In this document: positions 17,335 to 25,579 of the stretch, piece by piece
How positions within the stretch are numbered: the stretch's first letter is position 1
How the letters are laid out: each line of letters begins with the position of its first letter
Origin: Methylacidimicrobium fagopyrum
Lineage (GTDB): Bacteria > Verrucomicrobiota > Verrucomicrobiia > Limisphaerales > UBA11358
DNA: 64,000 nt
Direction of reading: 5' to 3'
Assembly: GCA_026225255.1 (NCBI GenBank)
Contig: JAMFSJ010000022.1
Span: 1 to 64,000 of the forward strand
Notes under the pieces: model-generated
Seen by the model: only the letters and a program-made list of their open reading frames with translations
The model's database searches: none
What the model was told of the DNA's origin: nothing
Translations under genes and position numbers: made by a program

Positions 17335-18123
17335 ATGAGTAAAATTTCAGGAAAAATCAGTCGCCGCAAATTTATTGTAACCGCCTTGCTCGCCACGCCT
17401 ATCGTGTTGGCGGGTGATGCAAAATTCATCGAGCCCACGTGGTTGAAAATCCAGCACGTGCGTATTGGCGATGGAAAAGTAGGCGTCCGTTTCGCGCACT
17501 TTTCGGATATTCATCACAAAGGCGATCGCGCGTATCTGCAAACGGTCGTGGCCACGATCAATTCGCTCAAGCCGGACTTCGTGTGTTTCACCGGCGATTT
17601 GATTGAGCAGAAAAAATTTCTGCCAGAAGCATTGGCGATTTTGTCCGGCCTTAAATCGCCGTTATTCGGTGTGCCGGGCAATCATGATTACTGGAGCCAA
17701 GCGGGTTTTGCGCCGATTGAACAAACTTTTGCCGCGACGGGCGGGGCGTGGTTGATGGATTCGCAACAAGCCATCGCCAACGGTAAAATAAATCTCATTG
17801 GTTCCGGCGGCCTTTTTAAAAATAACATTCCAAAGCCGTCTTCGCCCGGCGCGAAAAACATTTTACTGATGCACTATCCGGCTTGGGCGAAAATGCTGGG
17901 CGACCGAAAATACGATTTGATTCTCGCCGGCCATTCGCACGGCGGGCAGGTGAGGATTCCATTTTACGGTGCGCCGATCGTGCCATTCAACGTCGACGAA
18001 TACGATCTGGGATTATTTCAAACTCCCGCCGGCCCGCTCTACGTGAATCCCGGCATCGGCTATATTTTCAAATACAATATCCGCTTCAACTGCCGTCCGG
18101 AAATCACATTGTTTGAAGTGTGA
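17335..18123 (+). CDS. Tat-exported metallophosphoesterase (YaeI/YkuE type)
   Basis: 262 residues. The N-terminus SRRKFIVTALLATPIVLAG is a twin-arginine signal, so the folded enzyme is probably moved across the inner membrane. The calcineurin-like metal motifs follow in order: FSDIHHKGD (about 58-66), FTGDLIE (about 84-90), PGNHDYW (about 117-123), LMHYP and AGHSHGGQVR. This is the pattern of YaeI/YkuE phosphodiesterases with two metal ions. The natural substrate is not known. Divergent from the permease gene. Confidence 0.85.
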   Translation: MSKISGKISRRKFIVTALLATPIVLAGDAKFIEPTWLKIQHVRIGDGKVGVRFAHFSDIHHKGDRAYLQTVVATINSLKPDFVCFTGDLIEQKKFLPEALAILSGLKSPLFGVPGNHDYWSQAGFAPIEQTFAATGGAWLMDSQQAIANGKINLIGSGGLFKNNIPKPSSPGAKNILLMHYPAWAKMLGDRKYDLILAGHSHGGQVRIPFYGAPIVPFNVDEYDLGLFQTPAGPLYVNPGIGYIFKYNIRFNCRPEITLFEV

Positions 18124-18172
18124 CGAGTTCCGATCAGGAGATCGGCGCTCCACAGCGAACTGCGCTCGCTTT

Positions 18173-18754
18173 TTAGCTGATCAGCGTGCGCACATCCACG
18201 GCGTCCATGCCGGCGTCGCGGATGGCTTGCATGCCGAGATCCGTGTCTTCGTAGGCGCGGCAGAATTTTGGGTCAATCCCGATGCGGCGCGCGGCTTCGA
18301 GAAAAATATCCGGTGCCGGCTTTTGGTTCTGCACCATTTCGCTGGTCACGACCGCATCGAATAAATGCCGGATTTTCAGATGCTCCAGCACGCCGATGAT
18401 GATCGGTTGCGTGCCGCCGGACGCCACGGCCATCGGAATTTTTCCGTAATTCGCCTTGGCAATCTCGACAACGGCGTGGATCGGTTCCACTTGCATCATC
18501 AGCGGCAGATAATGATTTTCCTTCTCGTGCGCGGCCTCGATGTGATTGAGCAAAACACCCTGTTCTTGCGAAAGCATTTTTAAGATGTCGCGCGAAGGCA
18601 CGCCGCCGAGGGAATAGAAACGATCCTCGGGGAAGTGCAGATTATATTTGCTGGCGATTACCTGCCACGCACGCCAATGCAGCGGCATGGTGTCAGCGAG
18701 TGTTCCGTCGCAGTCGAAGATGAGTCCCTTGGGTTGAAAGTTTGATGAATTCAT
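18173..18754 (-). CDS. HAD-superfamily hydrolase (beta-phosphoglucomutase/YqaB-like)
   Basis: 193 residues. HAD motif I is FDCDGTLADT (nucleophile D in the first DxD), motif II is AVASGG (Ser/Thr), Lys of motif III is in NQKPAPDIF, and motif IV is YEDTDLGMQA. A helical cap is inserted after motif I (subfamily IA). The closest known types are sugar-phosphate phosphatases such as YqaB or phosphoglucomutases; the substrate is not determined. It overlaps the upstream alpha/beta hydrolase gene by four bases (ATGA), completing a prfA-hydrolase-HAD series. Confidence 0.87.
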   Translation of the reverse strand: MNSSNFQPKGLIFDCDGTLADTMPLHWRAWQVIASKYNLHFPEDRFYSLGGVPSRDILKMLSQEQGVLLNHIEAAHEKENHYLPLMMQVEPIHAVVEIAKANYGKIPMAVASGGTQPIIIGVLEHLKIRHLFDAVVTSEMVQNQKPAPDIFLEAARRIGIDPKFCRAYEDTDLGMQAIRDAGMDAVDVRTLIS

Positions 18755-19626
18755 TTCAAATTTGTTTTTAGAAAATCCAGAACCGTTGTTTGATATTTGT
18801 CAGGTGCAAAACTCAATAGATCCTGATGGCGTGCGCCTTCAAACGAGACGAATGATTTAAGTTCCACAGCATTGGTAAAAATTTCTTCGGCCTCGCTGAA
18901 TTTTGTTTCATGATCCGCCGTGCCCGCTAAAAATAATTTTGGCGCGGTGATTTTTGCGACCGCGTCAACTGGCCGTAAATCATCCGGGCTGCAGCCGATC
19001 CGTAATTTGATTTGAGCCGTCAACAGAGGCGACAGGCAACGTCCCAGCGGGCCAAGTCGCATTTCAATCCGATCTTTGGTCGCTTCAATTACGGTTGGAT
19101 ACATCATTTCGAAAACCAAAGCCTGAACGTCCAGCGGCGGATTCGCCAGTGCCGCTGCCGCTGCGCCCAGCGAAACACCAATCACCGCAATGGGCTTTCC
19201 TGGAAACCGTTTCTTAATGTAATCGACGGCTGCCTGTGAATCGCGGCTTTCGAGATAGCCCAAAGTGATTTGTTGGCCGATACTTTCACCGTGCGCTTGA
19301 AAATCAAACATTAAAACTGTGTAGCCAGCTTGGGATAACAGTTTGGCGCGGCTGACCAAAGTTGATTTATCCGCCCGAATTCCGTGTTGTAAAATCACCA
19401 CACCGCGATTCGTTTCACCCGCCACCAACCAGCCTTGAATCGTCGCGCCGCTGGTGCTGGCAAAGCTGACTGGTTCCACCGCCAAATCCCGAGGCAGTTT
19501 AACGGGGTGATTTGCTGGCGCAACCAATGCACCGCCGATGAACCACGAAATAACTAAGCCAAAAAAGAGCGTAACCATCAGCCAGAGGCCAAGTAATTTC
19601 CGTTTGCGGTGGAAATAACGGATCAT
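18751..19626 (-). CDS. Membrane-anchored alpha/beta hydrolase
   Basis: 291 residues. An N-terminal hydrophobic anchor (KLLGLWLMVTLFFGLVISWFI, about 11-30) is followed by an alpha/beta hydrolase fold: VVILQHGIRADKST (oxyanion region), nucleophile Ser in IGVSLGAAA, Asp in LAGTADHETKF and His in EGARHQDLL. It resembles the BAAT/YfhR group of serine hydrolases; the substrate is unknown. Both ends overlap neighbours by four bases (prfA upstream, HAD gene downstream), so the three are probably translated as a coupled unit. Confidence 0.85.
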   Translation of the reverse strand: MIRYFHRKRKLLGLWLMVTLFFGLVISWFIGGALVAPANHPVKLPRDLAVEPVSFASTSGATIQGWLVAGETNRGVVILQHGIRADKSTLVSRAKLLSQAGYTVLMFDFQAHGESIGQQITLGYLESRDSQAAVDYIKKRFPGKPIAVIGVSLGAAAAALANPPLDVQALVFEMMYPTVIEATKDRIEMRLGPLGRCLSPLLTAQIKLRIGCSPDDLRPVDAVAKITAPKLFLAGTADHETKFSEAEEIFTNAVELKSFVSFEGARHQDLLSFAPDKYQTTVLDFLKTNLK

Positions 19627-20702
19627 AGCTCCAGTGCCGCCAGTTTTTCTTCCATCTCGTGCGTCATCAACGGTTCGATCAAGCCGTCGAGGTCGCCATC
19701 AATCACATTCGCTAAATTGTAGAGCGTGACTTCGATGCGATGATCCGTGACGCGGTTTTGCGGAAAATTGTAGGTGCGATTTTTTTCACTGCGTTCGCCC
19801 GTGCCGACTTGATCTTTGCGAAAAGCGGCGTATTTCGCGTCTTCCTCGGCGATTTTCCGGTCAAGCAAACGTGAGCGCAGCACATTCATCGCCTGGATTT
19901 TATTTTTCTGCTGCGAACGTTGATCGGCGCAGCGGACAATCATGCCCGTCGGCTTGTGAATGATTTGCACGGCGGAATCCGTGGTGTTCACGCCTTGGCC
20001 GCCCTTACCAGACGCGCGACAGACGTTGATCTCGATTTCGTCCGGGTTGATCTGCACGTCTACTTCTTCCGCTTCGGGCATGACGGCGACCGTCGTTGTG
20101 CTCGTGTGAATGCGGCCTTGCGCCTCAGTCGCGGGCACGCGTTGGACACGATGCACGCCGCTCTCGTATTTGAGGCGTTTGAAAACATCCGTGCCAGTCA
20201 CTTCAAAAATGATTTCCTTGAAACCGCCGAGATCGGACGGATTGGAATCCAGCGGTTCCACTTTCCAGCCACGCGTTTCCGCGTAACGGCAATACATGCG
20301 ATAAAGATCGGCGGCGAACAACGCGGATTCTGAGCCGCCCGCGCCCGCGCGAATTTCGATGATCGTGTTGCGCGAATCGGTCGGTGCCGGCGGCACGAGG
20401 CCGAACTGAATTTGTTGCGCAAACTTTTTTTCTTCGACTTCGAGCCGCGCAATTTCTTCCTTCGCCATCACGGCAAATTCGGATTCCGCCGGTTCGCTTT
20501 TCAGCAATTCGCGGTTTTCGCTCAACTGCGCGACGGTGCTGAGAAAGCTGGCACCGGTGGCGACCAATTCCTTGAGCCGCGCATATTCGCGCGACAGTTC
20601 CTGCGCCTTTTGCGGCTGGTCAAATACTTTGGGATCGCTCAACAAAGATTCGACTTCGGCAAAGCGCTTGCGGAATTTTTCGATGTGCGGGACAAAATCC
20701 AT
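19623..20702 (-). CDS. prfA: Peptide chain release factor 1
   Basis: About 359 residues from ATG 20702; a longer ORF adds nine unlikely residues. The PAT tripeptide in RVQRVPATEAQGRIHTS identifies RF1, which reads UAA and UAG, rather than RF2 (SPF). The catalytic GGQ is in RASGKGGQGVNTTDSAV, which triggers peptidyl-tRNA hydrolysis in the ribosome. The helical domain 1, the codon-recognition domain and the GGQ domain follow in the usual order. No prmC methyltransferase lies next to it; two hydrolase genes follow with ATGA overlaps. Confidence 0.96.
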   Translation of the reverse strand: MDFVPHIEKFRKRFAEVESLLSDPKVFDQPQKAQELSREYARLKELVATGASFLSTVAQLSENRELLKSEPAESEFAVMAKEEIARLEVEEKKFAQQIQFGLVPPAPTDSRNTIIEIRAGAGGSESALFAADLYRMYCRYAETRGWKVEPLDSNPSDLGGFKEIIFEVTGTDVFKRLKYESGVHRVQRVPATEAQGRIHTSTTTVAVMPEAEEVDVQINPDEIEINVCRASGKGGQGVNTTDSAVQIIHKPTGMIVRCADQRSQQKNKIQAMNVLRSRLLDRKIAEEDAKYAAFRKDQVGTGERSEKNRTYNFPQNRVTDHRIEVTLYNLANVIDGDLDGLIEPLMTHEMEEKLAALEL

Positions 20703-20792
20703 TTTATTTTTGGCCACCGATGGGCCCAAATGAAACCCAGATTTTCCAAGACCAAGAGGGGACGGCGGTGGAGATTTTTATCTGTGAAAATC

Positions 20793-20812
20793 TGTGTCCA
20801 TCAGTGGCAAAA
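20793..20812. repeat. Dispersed repeat, 'gtccatNNgtgg' type, copy 2
   Basis: tgtgtccatcagtggcaaaa, between rpmE and prfA. It shares the GTCCAT..GTGG core with 1431-1450 and 48544-48564. Confidence 0.45.
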
Positions 20813-20817
20813 ACAAA

Positions 20818-20855
20818 CCGCCCGCAGCTCCAAAATGGTTCGGAACGGCGGGCGG
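20818..20855 (-). terminator. Intrinsic terminator of rpmE
   Basis: CCGCCCGC (20818-20825) and GCGGGCGG (20848-20855) form an 8-bp GC stem with a 22-nt loop. On the minus strand it is followed by TTTGTTTTT. It is placed 15 bp after the rpmE stop. Confidence 0.75.
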
Positions 20856-20869
20856 CTTGGATTGAAAAA

Positions 20870-21112
20870 CTAAACTTTCTTTTTCTTGGTCGCAGCGGCG
20901 GCTTGTGCGGCAGCGGTTTTGGCGGCGCGTTGTTGGAATTTGTCCACGCGACCGGCGGTATCTACGAACTTCTGCTGGCCGGTGTAAAACGGATGGCATA
21001 CGTTGCAGATGCCGATGATGACGGTGGACTTGGTGGAACGCGTCTTGATCACGTTACCACAAGCGCAACGCATTTCAGCGTCCGCATATTTCGGATGAAT
21101 ATCAGCTTTCAT
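20870..21112 (-). CDS. rpmE: 50S ribosomal protein L31
   Basis: 80 residues. It starts [20 protein letters not shown] and continues [24 protein letters not shown], the L31 signature. The cysteines of CACGN and CNVC are in the positions that bind zinc in C+ type L31. The last 20 residues are an Ala/Lys extension (AAKTAAAQ...TKKKKV) not present in E. coli. It lies upstream of prfA on the same strand, a common order, but a terminator separates the two. Confidence 0.95.
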   Translation of the reverse strand: MKADIHPKYADAEMRCACGNVIKTRSTKSTVIIGICNVCHPFYTGQQKFVDTAGRVDKFQQRAAKTAAAQAAAATKKKKV

Positions 21113-21312
21113 AAAAAAGGTTAGTTACACTAGCAGAGAATCACCGGATGACAAGTGGGAATTTTTGGGATAACGGTTTTAAAGCGGCAAGTTGGATTCA
21201 ACGCTTTGGCAATTTTCCTGAAACGAGATGGTTAAACTTATTTCGTGGTGAAGCAAATTCGCATGATTTTCGCTTTGCATTGGACGCGTGAAAAGTCTAA
21301 TTTAGTCGAGCT

Positions 21313-21386
21313 TGTCCGATGGTGTAATGGTAACACAGCGCCCTTTGGAGGCGTTATTCATGGTTCGAATCCATGTCGGACAGCCA
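21313..21386 (+). tRNA. tRNA-Gln (anticodon TTG)
   Basis: 74 nt folding as a full cloverleaf: acceptor TGTCCGA (21313-21319) with TCGGACA (21376-21382), D arm GTGTAATGGTAACAC, anticodon stem GCGCC/GGCGT with loop CTTTGGA, T arm CATGG/CCATG around TTCGAAT, discriminator G and encoded CCA. The anticodon TTG reads CAA (and CAG). Its 3' half is the attachment site of the genomic island that follows. Confidence 0.97.
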
Positions 21387-21389
21387 ATT
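21359..21389 (+). other. attL of the genomic island (tRNA-Gln 3' end)
   Basis: These 31 bases, from the T-stem CATGGTTCGAATCC through the CCA to AATT, are repeated without mismatch at 40005-40035. A direct repeat of a tRNA 3' end bounding foreign-looking cargo next to integrase remnants is the normal product of tyrosine-recombinase integration. Confidence 0.92.
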
Positions 21390-21420
21390 TTTCCAATGAA
21401 AACGATGGTTCTCTGGATGT

Positions 21421-21438
21421 TTGCACAAAAATTGCACA
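21421..21438 (+). promoter_or_regulatory. Pair of TTGCACA sites (putative integrase arm sites, attL side)
   Basis: TTGCACA at 21421-21427 and 21432-21438, exactly 11 bp apart and starting 35 bp after the tRNA end. The same heptamer and spacing recur at the other end of the island (39793-39875). Confidence 0.65.
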
Positions 21439-21454
21439 ACAAACAGCTCGACCT

Positions 21455-21730
21455 GCCGACCGTCGCGTGAGATTCCCTGTCACCATCCGTCATCGCGCCA
21501 GCAATGCGAAGATTTACGCGCCGGGCGGGAAATTCGCTTACTACCGTGTTGCTTACACAACGGCGGGCAAACGTCAGATGCAGACCTTCACCGCCTATTC
21601 CGACGCCAAAGCCGCAGCTGAACTCATTGTGCGCGAACTGGCAAACGGATCACACGCCGCCCTCAACGCCAGCCAGTCCCGCGAGGCCCGTGTAGCCTTT
21701 GAACGGCTGCCGCTGTCCAGTTTCCGCTAG
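21455..21730 (+). pseudogene. Truncated tyrosine-recombinase (integrase), N-terminal part only
   Basis: In frame to a TAG at 21728-21730. It reads RRVRFPVTIRHRASNAKIYAP, then FAYYRVAYTTAGKRQMQTF and AYSDAKAAAELIVRELANG, followed by SQSREA. This is the N-terminal region seen in integrases of this group of bacteria. The SAM-like core-binding and catalytic domains (R...HxxR...Y) are missing. The ORF can be extended upstream into the tRNA, but that part is not coding. A second, more decayed copy with the same motifs follows attR. The break coincides with the broken end of the convergent PHP-ATPase gene, so one deletion probably removed both C-termini. Confidence 0.75.
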
Positions 21731-22865
21731 CGACACACTCTTCTTGTTTTCGCGTGCCGTCACTTTTCCAAATGAGAGCAATGTCGCGACCATCTTTCAC
21801 AAGCTCCAACCTGATGGTCGTCTCCGCTCGTAACATCCCCAATTCTCCGCGAGCGCGAGGAATTCTGCTAAACTCATCAAATTCAGTTTTAACCTGTGGC
21901 GGCATGCCGTCGGTCTTTGCTAGAGCGATGCGAAGAAAATCTAGGATGCTCGATTTCCCTGAACCTCTGCCGCCAATCAGCGTCGTTAGCCACGGGCTTA
22001 GTTCCAAGGTCAAATCTTGTCCGTTGCCAATCTTCAAACCCTTCGAAACCGTCAACCGTCTTAGATAGAAACGTGAACCAATCTGGTTTGGGTCGGCAGG
22101 TGGTGTATCAAAGCGCCGCACGCCGTCTTCGCCATCATGCAATGCCAGTCGTAAGGCTTCGAGTGATGGCAACTCCATTTTTACCCACGTGTAGCGTGTG
22201 CCGGCATTTGTAGGATGGTGCGAGTCAGAGCCAATGACCGACGCCAAGCGGAGTTTGAGATCCGAATACGCCTGAGGCAGCACAAAAGCCGGGTCTATCA
22301 ATTCCATTGCGAGCAGGCCGTTGGCTCGCAAAGATTGCTTCAACGTCACGCCGCTCTGGTCTTTGAAAAGACCAGAGTCCGCGTCCGCGTGTGCAAGAAT
22401 CGGGATTCCTCCTTCCTCCTGGATGAATTCAATCACCTCAAAACACGACTTTGATGTGCAATCATCCGTTTTGCCAAACTGTCCAGTAAAGCCGCATTTC
22501 GAGAGTAGGCTTATGATTTTGCTGCCTCCCGCGCTGGGATCGAAGAGCGCAATGATGTGAATTCCACCGTTCACACTGACCTCAACTCCTGGAAACAAGG
22601 TCAAAGGCCGGTATCCCGCAGGTTTATCCGTGTCCAATCGCGCTAACTCATCTTTCAGCGGATCTATCCATTCTCCGCTGTTGTGATCCGTGATCGCGAC
22701 GCAGTCTACCCCCGCAGCCATGTAGTCGAGCAACCACTCTCTCGGCGTTCGCGCCTTCAACGCCACTTGGTTTGGTCCTTTGCCGTAGTCATCAGACTTT
22801 GGCGTGTGGTTGTGAAAGTCGAACTTCCACCACTTTGCTCCGTAATGACGTGTGCCTGCGCTCAT
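21663..22865 (-). pseudogene. TrlF-like PHP-AAA ATPase, C-terminally truncated
   Basis: 400 codons from ATG 22865, which overlaps the hsdS stop (ATGA). Residues 15-220 are a PHP phosphoesterase domain: FDFHNHTP (H18, H20), AITDHNS (D60, H61), PGVEVSV, LAHADADSG and IGSDSHHP. A P-loop follows at 298-306 (GGRGSGKSSILDF). Family members of this architecture (TrlF-like, found beside type I restriction genes) are usually about twice as long. After about residue 377 the frame runs antisense into the integrase remnant, so the rest of the ATPase, including Walker B, is lost. It is therefore probably inactive as an ATPase. Confidence 0.75.
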
Positions 22866-24196
22866 AAAAGTTCTCCCGTGAAGGCTTTTTGGAGGATGGA
22901 CTGGCGGAGCCGGATGGCGCGCTGGAGGTTGGCGCACACCACCGACTCCAACTCCTCCACCACGCTCAACCGCCGCTCCACTTCCGCCACGATCCGCGTC
23001 TGCTCGGCCAGCGGGGGAAGTGCAACACTGGCAATCCTGACATCTTCCAAATTGAGTGTCTTGCGCGCGACTTCGTGCGACTTGGAGTCCATCTCGGCGT
23101 TCTTTGCTGGATTGCGAAACCAAACTTCAACCCAGTGTGCATTGACTTGCTTAGTCAGTGGAATGATACCGACAGCGCGAGCGGTGTTTCCGCCTGCGAG
23201 ACTGTCTGGAATGATTGCCGTTCTTCCAATTGCGCCGACAAGAGTGATGGCGAGTTCGCCACCATGAAGTTTCGTGCGCGGATATCGTGCTGCAATGGTC
23301 GTGGAAATGCGCTTCATGTTCGCGAGTTCCACCTTGCCGTTGTTGATGTCGCCAACGCGAACAAACGGCACGCCGTTGGGAACATCTTCGCCGGGCTGAA
23401 GGACGCCGTAGGCACACGGACGATTCGCAAGGTTCAGTTGTTGAGCAGTCGCCCAAGTCCATCCTTCGGGCAGAGATGGCAGGTCGCCCGATTTGGGAGA
23501 GGCGGGTTCTTTGTATTGGCCACGGCCCTGCCAGTTTTGGCGGCGCTCGGTGAGGATGCGGGCGAGGAGTTCTGCGCCGGTTTCAAATTTGGCTTTCGAC
23601 TTCTGACCTCTCCCCTCTGACTTCTGAAGCTCGGCCTCCGTGGGGACGAGGCGGCCTTCGCAGGCGGCTTTGAGGACGGCGGCGCGGTAGCGTTTGAGGT
23701 TGGCCTGCACCCGCCGCAACGCCGCCACCCCCGCCTCCAGCCGCGTGAATTGCTTCTCAATCTCCGCCACTATCCGCCGCTGTTCAGGGAGGGGTGGAAC
23801 AGGAACTTTGAGAACCTCTGCATTGTTGATGGTCACTTGTGGCTGGGCAGAACCTGTAACCATCTTTGATCTATCAACCGATTGCAAACCGTAAAATAAA
23901 AATCGTTTAGTGACTCTGGGCTGTGCCGGGAATTCAAGAACCAACGAATTGTTCGTCACGTAGCATTGCGGTGGCGAAAGATTAATTTTGCCACTATAAG
24001 CGCCACGACAGGAGATCAGGACTTGCTCGTCTTCGTAGAGATATTTTGTGTGACAGCCAATGATTCCATTCGCACCAAATACGGGAAAGCCAGTCTCGGA
24101 TAGCTCTTTTGTCGGGAGCATCTTTCCATATTTGATGGTGACGAGTTCGCCCAGAGCTGCTGCTTTCCAGTCTTCCTTGGAAACTGCTGCGCTCAT
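22862..24196 (-). CDS. hsdS: Type I restriction-modification specificity subunit HsdS
   Basis: 444 residues with the duplicated layout of HsdS. The first target-recognition domain occupies about 1-125. Conserved region 1 follows, with PPLPEQRRIVAEIEKQFTRL and a coiled coil; then the second domain (about 225-370) and conserved region 2, LPPLAEQTRIVAEVERRLSVVE, ending in QSILQKAFTGELL. It decides which bipartite DNA sequence the complex recognises. It normally works with two HsdM subunits, but no hsdM is present in the window. It overlaps genes on both sides by four bases. Confidence 0.93.
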   Translation of the reverse strand: MSAAVSKEDWKAAALGELVTIKYGKMLPTKELSETGFPVFGANGIIGCHTKYLYEDEQVLISCRGAYSGKINLSPPQCYVTNNSLVLEFPAQPRVTKRFLFYGLQSVDRSKMVTGSAQPQVTINNAEVLKVPVPPLPEQRRIVAEIEKQFTRLEAGVAALRRVQANLKRYRAAVLKAACEGRLVPTEAELQKSEGRGQKSKAKFETGAELLARILTERRQNWQGRGQYKEPASPKSGDLPSLPEGWTWATAQQLNLANRPCAYGVLQPGEDVPNGVPFVRVGDINNGKVELANMKRISTTIAARYPRTKLHGGELAITLVGAIGRTAIIPDSLAGGNTARAVGIIPLTKQVNAHWVEVWFRNPAKNAEMDSKSHEVARKTLNLEDVRIASVALPPLAEQTRIVAEVERRLSVVEELESVVCANLQRAIRLRQSILQKAFTGELL

Positions 24197-25422
24197 GCCG
24201 CCTCCTTCGGAATATCAAATAGCATGACCGCCAGTTGCAGTTCGCGATTTAAATCATCAGGATTGTGGAAGACAAAGCGCCATTCAGTTTCGCTGACTTT
24301 TTTTATCACCCGCTTGTAGCACTTATGGCTCTGAACGACGTGTTCTATTTTGGCGAGGACATCCGAGAACGATTTGTTACGATTGAAAACCATGAGCGCA
24401 GTCTTCGTGTCGCGCCAATGGAGGTAGCTCAGAATCTGGTCAATGGCTTTGAGCAGTTCGCCCTCTCCTTTCCAGATTTTGCATTCAGCGATGAAAACAT
24501 TCCGGTCGCCCTCGCGGATGAGAATGTCCGTCTTGCCGTTGTAGTTGAATGTCTCGCCCGTGGCCCGTCCCTGATATTGACCATTGAGTTGAACGAGAAA
24601 ATGACTGCGAAGACCTTCTTCCCCGAGGTGAATGAATTCTCTTGGACTGCGCTCCATCACGCTGACCATGCTCCGGATTATTCCAAGTATATGTTCGTAT
24701 TCGCTTTCGACCAGCGTTGGCTCTGGCGCAAAAGCTTTGTCTTTCACGACTGGCCGCAGAATCTGTGGTTTACGAACGACGCCCCGAACTGCATACGTCT
24801 GGGTTGCGTCAATGCGTCGTTTCAATGGGATGCCGATATTCACGCCAGCTTGCCGGTATTGGAGAATTCGGTTCTTTCTCGTCGTGAGCATCTGGCGAAC
24901 TTGTGCCTCAAGAACTGAATGAAATTTGCTACAATCAGCTTCTACACGTTGAAGGTATTCTCGAATCTGCTTTATCGTTTGTTCGTAGTTCGTCTTGACC
25001 TGCTCCGGGTTGAGTTGGCCGGGCTGATCGTGAATAAGCACCAACTGATTTTTCCCGACTCGCGCATGTGGAGGACTGAACGTAAAAGTAGACGGGCGAC
25101 AGAAAAACAGATCCGGATCACCGGTGAAGGGAATACGGACTTCAACACGACAGCCTTTGACCTTTGTGCTCTGCCCATAACCCCGACCCCACATAGGATC
25201 ATGGCCAACATCCACTTCGACCTCGGTCGGCTCTAACATGTAAGCGTCGCCCAATTGCGGCACTTCGATTGAAACTTTTGAAACCACGTAGGCCGTCAAA
25301 TCCGTTTCGGAAGCATTGAGAAAGTAATCCTCGGCGCAAGAATCAATCTCCTTTTGAGCCATTCCGTGGTGGTGTCCAAGGACGCTGCTCAAATCATACT
25401 TGGCAAATAGGGCGTCACTCAT
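24193..25422 (-). CDS. PD-(D/E)XK nuclease-like protein of the type I locus
   Basis: 409 residues. The C-terminal part has the core of a PD-(D/E)XK nuclease: an acidic helix LGEEGLRSHFLVQL (about 266-279), GKTDILI (D299), VFIAECKIWKGE (E313, K315) and AIDQILSYL (Q329). The N-terminal 230 residues contain no motif I know. It overlaps hsdS (ATGA) and starts inside the stop of a remnant hsdR 3' end, so it was once directly behind hsdR. It may be an accessory nuclease of the restriction system or an anti-phage effector; neither is shown. Confidence 0.7.
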   Translation of the reverse strand: MSDALFAKYDLSSVLGHHHGMAQKEIDSCAEDYFLNASETDLTAYVVSKVSIEVPQLGDAYMLEPTEVEVDVGHDPMWGRGYGQSTKVKGCRVEVRIPFTGDPDLFFCRPSTFTFSPPHARVGKNQLVLIHDQPGQLNPEQVKTNYEQTIKQIREYLQRVEADCSKFHSVLEAQVRQMLTTRKNRILQYRQAGVNIGIPLKRRIDATQTYAVRGVVRKPQILRPVVKDKAFAPEPTLVESEYEHILGIIRSMVSVMERSPREFIHLGEEGLRSHFLVQLNGQYQGRATGETFNYNGKTDILIREGDRNVFIAECKIWKGEGELLKAIDQILSYLHWRDTKTALMVFNRNKSFSDVLAKIEHVVQSHKCYKRVIKKVSETEWRFVFHNPDDLNRELQLAVMLFDIPKEAA

Positions 25423-25571
25423 GCGGCGAGCACTTCGTTGAGTTCATCGAGAAGCCTGGGCAGTTGCTCACCGAAGAGTTGATGCGCCTTGCCCAATCCG
25501 CCGAGCTGGTTGAACGGCGACAATTCCAAATCCTCCCGGTCAATGCTCAGGCTGGTGGCGATGTGGTCGCG
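25419..25571 (-). pseudogene. Remnant: last 50 codons of a second hsdR
   Basis: Fifty sense codons plus TGA. They match the last 50 codons of the intact hsdR (27505-27657) at 45 of 50 residues (AI to SL, E to D, L to Q, K to R), with many silent differences. Both copies end with the same GCATGA overlap to the next gene. Similarity stops abruptly at 25571, eight bases before the TPR gene stop. It marks a recombination junction between two related loci. Confidence 0.9.
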
Positions 25572-25579
25572 TTTTAATC

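Noticed and set aside
21245-21454. Integrase frame extended upstream through the tRNA gene
   Set aside because: The frame is open by chance through the tRNA-Gln sequence; a protein gene would not start inside it.
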